Positions 1-9,227 of a stretch of DNA of 64,000 nucleotides are shown here, piece after piece. Every line of letters starts with the position of its first letter. The first letter of the stretch is position 1. The notes beneath the pieces were generated by a model that was not told the DNA's origin, made no database searches, and was given only the letters and a program-made list of their open reading frames with translations. This stretch comes from Microglena sp. YARC. Taxonomy: Eukaryota; Chlorophyta; Chlorophyceae; Chlamydomonadales; Chlamydomonadaceae. The DNA is taken from assembly GCA_022414725.1 (NCBI GenBank), contig CM039464.1:25365110-25429109 (forward strand). The letters run 5' to 3'. Both the position numbers and the translations under genes were made by a program.

Positions 1-299
1 ACGTATAGCCTTCGCCCTGCGACGTATCGGACCCTTCCTTCTGGTCTACTGACCCTCCCCACGTTGCGTCCTGTAACACAACGGACTCTTCAACGTTGAG
101 TCTGCGACAGAGAACGCAGCATCCTGAACAACTCTGAAAACGATATGCTTTGTTTTGTTTGAAGAACACTCTTTTGTGATTATAATACTTATATTTGAAT
201 TGGTTATGTTACTACCGAAGACGGCAAACAGCCTTAAAGGCTGGGGCCATGTAAACAAGTTCAAGCCTATAATGTTTGAATGCACATATAGCTAGGGAT

Positions 300-560
300 C
301 GGCAAATCATATGATGTTGACCAAAGGCGAGTATGATATCATATGATAGCATACACATCGCATCATATGAAATTGAAATTGTTACATCCGAGTATTGTTC
401 CACTCGCAGGACGTGTAGTTAAGGACTCCACTGCTAAAGCCGGAGCTAGGCATCATATGATATAGTATATAAATGGTAACTTTAGCCTTGTCAGACTGCC
501 GGCATCATATGATATCATATGATGACATGATATCATATTGCCTATCCCTACACATAGCAC
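300..560. repeat. Cluster of ATCATATGAT palindromes
   Basis: CATATGAT or ATCATATGAT occurs about eight times in 260 bp, alternating with GATATC. It looks like an AT-rich simple region that hosts a retroposon at 371-450. A related CATATGATTTG stretch lies at 6600-6680. Confidence 0.6.
371..450 (-). mobile_element. Short retroposon with AATTTC tail, flanked by 10-bp direct repeats
   Basis: On the minus strand it reads from CTAGCTCCGGCTT through CACGTCCTG to GGATGTAACAATTTCAATT. It is flanked by CATCATATGA at 361-370 and 451-460. Other copies of the family are at 885-971, 7134-7226 and 63348-63402. The 3' tail with CAATTT repeats is like that of a SINE or LINE end. The host region is rich in CATATGA, so the direct repeat could be partly coincidental. 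Confidence 0.6.
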
Positions 561-884
561 ATAATGCTTTAGTTTATTTGAAGAACTATCCTTTGAATAG
601 ACCGATACTTATAGAACAAGCATTAAGAGCGTGTCGTAAGCGACATGGAAAACGCTAGGGCAGTCACCGGCAGGGAGTTTCGAAAGTAGTGGAGAGAGTA
701 GCTACTCGTAGCCGAATAAAGCTACAAAAACATTGCGCAACTTTTGCGGAGGATCTTGGCCGCTGCGATGCTGCTCACTCTAGTTATGCGCTTCCCAACC
801 GGGGTGAAAAACCCCCGTATTAAGCTGCACTGGTATGATGTAGTTGGTAATTCTTTTTACTGAGATGGTCCTACCGTGACTGTA

Positions 885-971
885 GCTAGCTCCGGCTTAC
901 GCTATGGTGTTCTTAACTTCACGTCCTGTGAGTAACGGTTGTACACGGATGTAACAATTTCAATTTCAATT
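885..971 (+). mobile_element. Second copy of the AATTTC-tail retroposon
   Basis: It shares TAGCTCCGGCTTACGCTATG, TTAACTTCACGTCCTGTGAG and the GGATGTAACAATTTCAATTT tail with the copies at 7134 and 371. Confidence 0.6.
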
Positions 972-999
972 ATGCGCACTCCAACTATGAGCCAAATGT

Positions 1000-1396
1000 T
1001 TGAGGCGGTGCCCGGGATCGTTCAAACGCCTGGACAGATGGGGGGACGGTGGACAGATGGGGAGGCGGAGATGGAGAGGCGGACAGATGGAGAGACGGCG
1101 GACACAGAACGGAGAGATTCCAGTATTGGGGTATTTGATGGTCTGTATACCGGAGCCCAAAATTCCCAATGTCGGTTTGCCCAGAACTCTCTTGGGAGTC
1201 CGTTCCGGTATGCACCGACCAATTCAGAGGGCGAGTTCCGGTCAGGCCAACCTAAATCCGACCACGGTACAAGTACAAGTACACAGTATTTCAGGTGCAG
1301 TCGCAAAATTAAATGATCACTGTAGCACGAACTCGGTAAAACTATTGTTTGAGGTTCAGTTCTCCAGTTTTTGTTTCGTTTTATCCCCTCCTGATG
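1000..1396. other. Intergenic stretch with purine-rich mini-repeat
   Basis: A GGACAGATGGAGAGGCGG-type repeat occupies about 1030-1110. No exon with convincing borders was found in the rest. Confidence 0.4.
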
Positions 1397-1660
1397 TCAT
1401 GGTTGGGCAAGTCACTTCAGCCTATTTGGCCACCTCTGGACTGTAACTACATGCAGCACAGAATAGATTCCTGCATGTGTGTGGTTCCTGCAATTGAATG
1501 TATGAACTGATATTGGATCAGGGATATCATGGTTGGGCAGGTTCCTTTAGCATATTTGGCCACCCCTGGGCTGTAACGACATACATTAAAGTACCGTATA
1601 CAGTCTCGCAAGTGTGTGGTTACTGCTATCGAATGTATGGATGTATGTAGATATTGGATC
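1397..1660. repeat. Two tandem copies of a ~130-bp segment
   Basis: TCATGGTTGGGCA, TTTGGCCACC and CTGTAAC recur at 1397 and 1528. Each is followed by a GTGTGTGGTT-CTGC-AT-GAATGTATG block. Copies are diverged by substitutions and small indels. Confidence 0.65.
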
Positions 1661-1743
1661 AAGTATATCTTCATAATAATGCTGAGATTTTTGATTTTTG
1701 TTTTTAAGCATTCGAACATTTTTCTGGTAATTGATTTTACTGC

Positions 1744-1805
1744 TGAAGGCGGCGGGCAGCAAAATTTATGGCTGATGCCATGTAACCAAGTTCAAGCTCA
1801 AGTGA
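1744..1805 (+). repeat. Interspersed repeat with CCATGTAACCAAGTTCAAG end
   Basis: Related stretches occur at 219-262 and 55415-55460, sharing ATGTAA-CAAGTTCAAG preceded by GGCTG. This suggests a short retroposon 3' end. Confidence 0.45.
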
Positions 1806-1984
1806 CTGCAATCTAGCATGTCTTGTATGAGAAAATGTGGCCTGTTGTATTGGACCAGCGCACCATTCAGGAAGTTCCCGGGTGGTTGGCCACAACACAA
1901 GGCAGTGTCCATGCTCCTGAGCATAATGACACAAACGGAAGGGGACTGGGGGTTCCCATCCCAGTACTTGTCCCTTCCCCTAGT

Positions 1985-2080
1985 TCAACACCAGGACCTA
2001 TTGAGTGCATTGATGTCGCATTGTTTGGAAACCTGCTCAAGCCACGGGGTTCCGTACACCCTGTACGGAACGGCTCCAGG
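1985..2080 (-). CDS. Candidate terminal exon of the same unidentified gene
   Basis: The acceptor is a duplicated catag. The reading starts PGAVPYRVYGTPWLEQVSKQ, continues CDINALNRSWC, then TGA; 32 codons with stop. The phase fits the exon at 4701-4627. Support comes from the array at 2.1-3.25 kb, whose units repeat the acceptor (gtcacatag plus the first exon bases) in the same way as acceptor arrays of the two better genes. Two other frames are also open here, so the assignment is tentative. Confidence 0.35.
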   Translation of the reverse strand, partial: PGAVPYRVYGTPWLEQVSKQCDINALNRSWC

Positions 2081-3255
2081 CTATGCTATGTGACATGCGT
2101 TTTCATGGTGTTGCGTGATGCATGGTGATGACATAAGGTGTGTATGTTCCAGAGACTAGGCTATGTGACATGCGTTTTCATGGTGTTGCGTGATGCATGG
2201 TGATGACATAAGGTGTATGTTCCAGAGACTAGGCTATGTGACATGCGTTTTTGTGGTGTTGCATGATGCATGGTGATGACATAAGGTGTGTATGTTCCAG
2301 AGACTAGGCTATGTGACATGCGTTTTCATGGTGTTGCGTGATGCATGGTGATGACATAAGGTGTATGTTCCAGAGACTAGGCTATGTGACATGCGTTTTT
2401 GTGGTGTTGCATGATGCATGGTGATGACATAAGGTGTGTATGTTCCAGAGACTAGGCTATGTGACATGCGTTTTTGTGGTGTTGCAATGATGCCATGGTG
2501 ATGAGCATAAAGGTGTGGTTGAGATGCTGACAGGTGTGTATGTTCCAGAGGCTAGGTTATGTGACATGCATTTGTGGTGTTGCATGATGCATGGTGATGA
2601 CATAAGGTGTGGTGAGATGCTGACAGGTGTGTATGTTCTAGAGGCTAGTTTATGTAACATGCATTTGTATGGTGTTGCGTGATGCATGGTGTTGACATAA
2701 GGTGTGGCGAGATGCTGATAGAAGATGTGTATGTTCCAGAGGCTGGGCTATGTGACATGCATTTTTGTGGTGTTGCATGATGCATGGTGATGACATAAGG
2801 TGTGGTGAGATGCTGATAGAAGATGTGTATGTTCTACAGGCTGGGCTATGTGACATGCATTTGTATCGTGTTGCGTGATGCATGGTGATGGTATAATGTG
2901 TTGCATGATGTTCATGGTAGAGGTGGCACTGCATGTGTTATGTTGCATACGTTGTCAATGTGTTGCGTGCCGTATGGTGGTGACATGAAGTGTGGGTAAG
3001 GTGCTGATAGGGTGTGTGTTGCTCCAGAGGCTGGGCTATGTGAAATATGTTTTTGTATGGTGTTGCGTGATGCATGGTGATGCATGGTGATGGTAGAATG
3101 TGTTGCATGATGTTCGTAGTAGAGGTGGCACTGCATGCGTTGAACAGGATGTGCTATGTGGCATTCGTTGTCATGGTGTTGCACGATGCTTGGTGATGAC
3201 ACAGGGTGTGGTGAGATGCTGCTAGAAGGTGTGCATGTTCCAGAGGCTATGCTAT
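2081..3255 (-). repeat. Tandem array repeating a candidate acceptor border
   Basis: Units of roughly 65-110 bp share, on the minus strand, GCATCA-GCAACACCA, GCATGTCACATAG and CTCTGGAACATACAC. Each unit repeats the acceptor-like cacatag that precedes the candidate exon at 2080. About 14 units are present, and identity is highest near the exon. Confidence 0.6.
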
Positions 3256-3269
3256 GTGACATGCATTTT

Positions 3270-4620
3270 GTGTGGTGTTGCATGATGATGGTGGAAGATA
3301 TCATCATCATCATCAGCAGCAACAGCGGCCATCATCATCATCAGCATTTTGTGTGGTGTTGCATGGTGATGGTGGAAGATATCATCATCATCGTCAGCAG
3401 CAACAGCGGCCATCATCATCAGCAGCATTTTGTGTGGTGTTGCATGGTGATGGTGGAAGATATCATCATCATCATCAGCAGCAACAGCGGCCATCATCAT
3501 CATCAACTGTATCATCATAAGCCTCAGCACCGGCATCATCAGCAGCAGAAGCGGTAACATTACCATCATCATCATCAGCAACAGCATCGTCATAAGCTTC
3601 AGCACCGTCATCATCATCATCATCAACAGCATCATCATAAGCCTCAGCACCGGCATCATCATCATCATCATTATCAGAAGCAGTAACATCATCATCATCA
3701 TCAGTAGCAGCAGCAACATCATCACCAGCACCATCATAAGCCTCAGCACTACCATCATCATCATCATCATCAGCAGCAGCGATAACATCATCATCATCAG
3801 TAGCAGCGGCATTATCAGCAGCAGCAGGGGCATCACCATCATCATCAGTAGAGGCATCATCATCATCATCTTCATCAGTAGTAGTGGCATCATCATCATC
3901 ATCATCATGATCATCATCAGCAGCAGGGACATCATCATCATAATCACCATCAGCAGCAGTTGAGGCATCATCATCATCATCATCATCATCAGCAGGGACA
4001 TCATCATCGTAATCACCGTCAGCAGCAGTAGAGACATCATCATCATCATCATCATCAGCAGGGACATCATCATCATAATCACCATCAGCAGCAGTAGAGA
4101 CATCATCATCACCATTAGTGGCATCATCATCAGCAGCAGCAGTAGTGGCATCATCATCATAATCACCATCATCAGCAGTACTTATATCATCATCACAATC
4201 ACCATCAGCAGCAGTACTTACATCATCATCATAATCACCGTCAGCAGCAGTACTTACATCATCATCATAATCACCATCAGCAGCAGTACTTACATCATCA
4301 TCATAATCACCATCATCATCATTAGTTACACCATCATCATAATTACCATCATCAGCAGTAGTGGCATCATCATCATCATCATCAGCAGCAGCAGGGACAT
4401 CATCATCACCATCATCAGCAGTAGTGGCATCATCATCATCATCATCAGGGACATCATCATCACCATCAGCAGCAGTCGAGGCATCATCATCATTAGTAGT
4501 GGCATCATCATCATCATCATCATCATCATCAGGGACATCATCATCACCATCATCATCAGTAGAGGCATCATCATCATTAGTAGTGGCATCATCATCATCA
4601 TCATCATCATCAGCAGTGGC
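3270..4620. repeat. Compound ATC/AGC trinucleotide array
   Basis: It begins with three 74-bp units (3270-3500) and continues as CATCATCATCAGCAGCAG variants. It produces long poly-Asp/Ala/Thr, poly-Met/Leu and poly-Ser frames on both strands, which I treat as non-coding intron repeat. Confidence 0.8.
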
Positions 4621-4626
4621 ACTTAC

Positions 4627-4701
4627 CTCACTGCTGGAGGCCACATGCTCACCAGAGTCATATTCAGGTAGCACATGCTGATGTGCTTCCTGATGTACAT
4701 G
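4627..4701 (-). CDS. Candidate internal exon of an unidentified minus-strand gene
   Basis: There are 25 codons between acceptor tttgtgtag and a perfect donor gtaagt. The product is HVHQEAHQHVLPEYDSGEHV then ASSSE. It is in phase 0 at both ends. I do not recognise the family. It lies downstream of the EMSY-like stop on the same strand, so it belongs to a different gene. The large trinucleotide array (3.3-4.6 kb) lies immediately inside the intron that follows. Confidence 0.42.
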
Positions 4702-5084
4702 CTACACAAAGGCCACATGCCCACTGGGGGCGCAGACAGGCGTACAGGCGCAGATCAGTGTTTCATTTTTCGACAACGCGTCGCCCTTCCGTCGCCCTTT
4801 CCGTAGAAGGCTACACCCCCTGCCCCCCCGATATCGGGACGCGCTGCCCCCCGACCCCCCAGGCTCTGCGTTTCGCACTCCGCCATGCGATGGCTACGCA
4901 ATATCCTGAAATCAAGGTTGAGTAGTCCAAGTGGCTATTTTGCGTCAATCGCCCAGCCGGGCTCAAAACCTTGCGCGCTACCGCGCGTCATGTAGTAACC
5001 TGCAGTCCACACAGCGTCCTAGAACCTCATGTACCCTTTTACATAGCTCAAGGAAACATCCGTTGCAGAAAAGTTATCAGGGAA

Positions 5085-5160
5085 GTATTGGTGGTTGGCC
5101 CCATTGCAAGCCAACGGGCTGGCCCCCCTCGGACGCTCACGCCTTGTAGTAAGGCGTTCT
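5085..5160 (+). repeat. Interspersed family GGTTGGCCCCAATGCAAGC, copy 1
   Basis: It shares GGTTGGCCCC-TTGCAAGC, GGGCTGGCCCCC, CTCACGCC and GTA-TAAGGC with 43138-43205 (plus) and 59578-59650 (minus). The conserved CTCACGCC-TGTAATAAGG end suggests a common 3' end of a mobile element. Confidence 0.6.
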
Positions 5161-5274
5161 GTATATTTATACAGAAATAAGCAGTAAGCAGTATTACAAG
5201 GCGTGCTGTTTATTTATTTGTTCACCAGGGCAGATCAGGGACACACATATGGTGATTGTATTCAAGCACAAAGA

Positions 5275-6010
5275 ATGTCCTCGAGACATAAACAGGCAAC
5301 CTATCAAATCAAATCATATGTAACACAGGGGTCTGAAGACCTGAACAGGCAACCTATAAAATCCAATCATATGTAACCCAGGGCAATATAACCCTAAACA
5401 ACATAAAGGCCAGAAGGCTTAGATAGGCAACCTATCCAATCCAGTGATAGGCAACCTAGGAGCCTTGAGACCTAGCCAATGCAATAGAATGATATGCAAA
5501 CAAGGGGCCTGAAGACCTAAACAGACAACCCATCCAATCCAGTCATATGCAACCTAAGGGCCTGAAGACCTAAACAGGCAACCTATCCAAAGCAATATAA
5601 TGCTAGGCAACCTAGGGGCCTGAAGACCTAAATAGGCAACCTATGCAATGCAATATAATGATAGGCAAACTAGGGACCTGAAGACCCAAATAGGCAATCT
5701 AGGGACCTGAAGACCCAAATAGGCAATCTCCGCAGACAGTGGGCAGCCCCAAGGCTGTTGAAAGTAATTAAGCAAATCCAATCATAGGTAACCTAGGGGC
5801 CTGAAGACTTGTCGTTAAATGTCGTTAAATTATCTATCCCCATGTGATAGCATTCTGTACTCATGAGTGATGTGTATAAGTGTTTGTAGCACCCCAGTTA
5901 ACTCTTCCCGCAGACAGAGGGCAGCCCCAAAACCGCTAGACCATGTAAGTAAGTCAATCCATAGGCAATCTCCGCAGACAGTGGGCAGCCCCAAGGCTGT
6001 TGAAAGGAAT
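5275..6010. repeat. Degenerate minisatellite of AGGCAACCTATCCAATC / GGGGCCTGAAGACCTAAA units
   Basis: Units of about 55-60 bp recur about ten times. At 5720-6010 a second motif, CCGCAGACAGTGGGCAGCCC, occurs three times and is followed by AAGTAAGTCAATCCATAGG. No exon is assigned. Confidence 0.65.
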
Positions 6011-6200
6011 GATAACGCCTGGTGGGGCGTGGTATTAAGGGAGCCCCGTCTCACGGCGGTAGGGAACGGGCTGTTGCTTTACCTGGACAAAGCTACCATG
6101 ACGGTTGACAGCGACCGCGAACACCTAAGCGCACCCGTGGGGATTCGAACCTGGCACCTTCGTCGTTCAAGGAGCTCTGCCATTGAGCCATCCGTTGAAC
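6011..6200 (-). mobile_element. tRNA-derived SINE, copy A
   Basis: On the minus strand a tRNA-like head carries an A box (TGGCTCAATGG, 6190-6180) and a B box (GGTTCGAATCC, 6151-6141). A body follows with TGTCAACCGTCATGGTAGC, GGGCTCCCTTAATACCACG and CCCACCAGGCGTTAT. The same body occurs at 52375-52710 and 60395-60560. The T and anticodon stems do not pair properly, so it is not a working tRNA gene. Confidence 0.75.
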
Positions 6201-6796
6201 GGGGATTCCAAGGCTGCTAGAACATGCAAGTAAGTCAATCCATGGGGGCCTATATGAACATCCAAAAACACACAGACACAGGAGTTTCTTCATTCTGAGG
6301 GTTGCTATCTGTTGAGGAACGCCAACTCACTCCTCCACCGCTACCCACTCCCTCCACCCTGCAAGGGGTTATTTGAACTCAACTCTCGGTACTGAGGATG
6401 GAGAGACAAGGCCTAGGTAGCGTCGCAAGCGACGCGGATAATTGGCGTTGAGTGTTGGCAACGGAACGACAGGTGGCGACATAATTGAGTGCCATCGAGC
6501 CGTTCGTTGAACAATTCAACATCTATCTAGCTGTTGAATTTGAGCCAAGGACGAACCGAAATCCAATGGGTCCGTGGATCGGCATTCAGAGCCACTTTGT
6601 GCTTTGCATATGATTTACATATGATGCTTTGTATATGATTTGCATAATTATGATGATTTGCATATGATGCTTTGCGTCTCTCTCATATTCTGTTGCTGGG
6701 AGGACTCAGACCTATCCAGCTGTTGAGATTGAGCCAAGGAAGAACCGTGCTAGGTAGATGCCGTGCTAGGTAGCGAACTGTGGTAGGTAGGATAAT
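6201..6796. other. Intergenic, no gene seen
   Basis: It contains GCGTCGCAAGCGACGC (about 6421-6437), CATATGATTTG repeats (6600-6680) and GTGCTAGGTAG short repeats (6750-6805). No exon borders in phase were found. Confidence 0.4.
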
Positions 6797-6866
6797 CGTG
6801 CTAGGTAGCAAACTATTCTCCATACTCGAATAACTCCTCATGGATGATCATTTCTTGTCTGCGAGT
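6797..6866 (-). pseudogene. Duplicated 3' end of EMSY-like terminal exon
   Basis: The reverse complement reads EMIIHEELFEYGE followed by a stop. This parallels EMIIHEEFYTEEEQFAT at the end of exon 5, and the same GTTTGCTAC bases follow. It lies about 500 bp downstream of the true stop, so it looks like a partial duplication of the gene's last 60-70 nt. It could also be an alternative last exon, but no acceptor with a convincing pyrimidine tract precedes it. Confidence 0.6.
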
Positions 6867-7133
6867 TCACACAGCAGCTTCTATGGCAGCTTGTCGCCCT
6901 GAGTGCCAGCCACTGGGCTATTGTTTTGTGAGCGCCAATATTTTGGCAGTTCTGGACATCGGATTCTGTCAGCTTCCAGTATTACTAGGTTGCATTAGCT
7001 CCGGTGACTATAGCTAGCTGAAGTACCCTGACGTCCACCAGTGTGGACCTGGACAAGTCTTCAAACGGTATAGGTTATAAGGTTTCATCTGCTTCGTGTG
7101 CTCCTTGGTATCCGTGGGTGCGATACGGTGACT

Positions 7134-7226
7134 ATAGCTAGCTCGGGCTTACGCTATGGTGTCCTTAACTTCACGTCCTGTGAGTAACGGTTCTAAACGG
7201 ATGTAACAATTTCAATTTCAATTTCG
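7134..7226 (+). mobile_element. AATTTC-tail retroposon, third copy
   Basis: The copy is nearly full length relative to 885-971, with the same GCTTACGCTATGGTGTCCTT and GGATGTAACAATTTCAATTT ends. It lies just 3' of the EMSY-like stop codon. Confidence 0.6.
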
Positions 7227-7305
7227 ATTGCATTAGCTCCGGCTGAATAGCCAGTCAGGGGAGCTGCGTAGAAGCTGCTGGTTTTAGCTGGAAAGAAAAA
7301 CACTG

Positions 7306-7432
7306 CTATGTAGCAAACTGCTCTTCTTCCGTGTAGAACTCCTCGTGAATGATCATTTCTGCTGTCTGCTGATACGGGTACCACATCGAAATGCGGTTCG
7401 CTTTATTTCGGTCTTGCATGTTGTATGTGATG
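7306..7432 (-). CDS. EML: EMSY-like exon 5 (end of Agenet domain, stop)
   Basis: The acceptor is ggcgatgcag. One base completes Cys185, then 41 codons run to TAG (7308-7306). The product begins ITYNMQDRNKANRISMWYPY and ends in an acidic tail with HEEFYTEEEQ. CITYNM then a Trp after about 13 residues parallels the LVYDI/M...W strands of Agenet domains. The phase fits exon 4 exactly although they are 30.4 kb apart, which is the strongest argument that the satellite lies inside one intron. A diverged second copy of the 3' part lies at 6797-6866. Confidence 0.8.
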
Positions 7433-9160
7433 CTGCATCGCCAAGATGGAGGGATTGGAAGTATGTGGTGGGTGAGTGTGGCGTGTGGTGAGGGTGTATG
7501 TAATGCTGTATGGCCAAGATGGAGAGAGTGTGAGTGTGAGTGTGTGGTGTGTGAGTGTGTGAGTGTGGTGTGTGGTGTGTGTGTATGTAATGCTGCAGGG
7601 TGATCGCCAAGATGGAGGGAGTGGGAGTGTGTGGTGTGTAAGTGTAGTGTGTGGTGTGTGAGTGTGGCGTGTGGTTGGTGTGTATGTCATGCTGCATCGC
7701 CAAGATGGAGAGAGTGGGAGTGTGTGGTGTGTGAGTGTGGTGTGTGGGTGTGGCGTGATGGGTGTGTATGTCATGCTGTATCGCCAAGATGGAGAGAGTG
7801 GAAGTAGGTGGTCGGTGAGTTGTGGCGTTGTGTGGGTGTGTATGTAATGCAGCATCGCCAAGATGGAGGGAGTGTGAGTATGTGGTGTGTGAGTGTGGTG
7901 TGTGGTGTGTGGGTGTGGCGTGATGGGTGTGTATGTCATGCTGTATCGCCAAGATGGAGGAAGTGTGGTGGGTGAGTGTGGCGTGTGGTGAGGGTGTATG
8001 TAATGCTGTATGGCCAAGATGGAGAGAGTGTGAGTGTGTGGTGTGTGAGTGTGTGAGTGTGGTGGGTGTGTATGTAATGCTGCATCGTCAAGATGGAGGG
8101 ATTGGAAGTATGTGGTGTGTGAGTGTGGTGTGAGGAGGGTGGGTGTGGCGTGATGGGTGTGTATGTCATGCTGTATCGCCTAGATGGAGGGATTGGGAGT
8201 GTGTGGAGTGTGAGTGTGGTGTGTGGCGTGTGAGTGTGGCGTGTGGTGGGTGTGCATGTCATGCTGCATCGCCAAGATGGAGGGAGTGTGGTGTGTGAGT
8301 GTGTGGTGTGTGAGTGTGTGTATGTGTGGGTGTATGCATGGGTGTGTATGTGTGTATGCATGGGTGTGTATGTAATGCTGCATCGCCAAGATGGAGTGAA
8401 AGATGAGAGAAAAAAGGGGGAAAGGGCGGCGGGGATTGGAAGTATATGGTGGGTGAGTGTGGCGTGTGGTGGGTGTGTATGTAATGCTGTATTGCCAAGA
8501 TGGAGGGATAGGGAGTGTCTGGAGTGTGAGTGTGGTGTGTGGTGTGTGAGTGTGGCGTGTGGTGGGTGTGTATGTAATGCTGTATCGCCAAGATGGAGGG
8601 AGTGTGGTGGGTGAGTGTGGCGTGTGTCAGTGTGTGGTGTGTGAGTGTGTGGGTGTGGTGTGTGATGGGTGTGTATGTAATGCTGTATCGCCAAGATGGA
8701 GGGATTGGAAGTATGTGGTGGGTGAGTGTGGCGTGTGGTGGTTGTGTATGTAATGCTGTATTGCCAAGATGGAGGGATAGGGGGTGTCTGGAGTGTGAGT
8801 GTGGTGTGTGGTGTGTGGTGTGTGACGTGTGGTGGGTGTGTATGTCATGCTGCATCGCCAAGATGGAGGGAGTGGGAGAGTGTGGTATGTAAGTGTAGTG
8901 TGGCGTGTGGTGGGTGTTTATGTAATGCTGCATCGCCAAGATTGAGGGAGTGTGAGTGTGTGGTGTGTGAGCGTGGTGTGTGAGATCGTATGGGTGTGTG
9001 AGTATGGTGTGTGGTGTGTGGGTGTGGCGTGATGGGTGTGTATGTCATGCTGTATCGCCAAGATGGAGGGAGTGTCGTGGGTGAGTGTGGTGCGTGGTGG
9101 GTGTGTATGTTATGCTGTGTTTCCAAGATGGAGGGAGTCGGGAGTGGTGTGGTGGGTGAG

Positions 9161-9227
<67 letters not shown>

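Noticed and set aside
3475..4674. 399-residue Asp/Ala/Thr-rich open frame on the minus strand
   Set aside because: Only its first 16 or so residues (LPEYDSGEHVASSSE) look coding and they end at a perfect GTAAGT donor. The rest is a GAT/GCT trinucleotide array open in several frames.
5830..6293. Overlapping open frames around the SINE at 6 kb
   Set aside because: They run through the SINE body and the neighbouring minisatellite and show no splice borders or recognisable motif.
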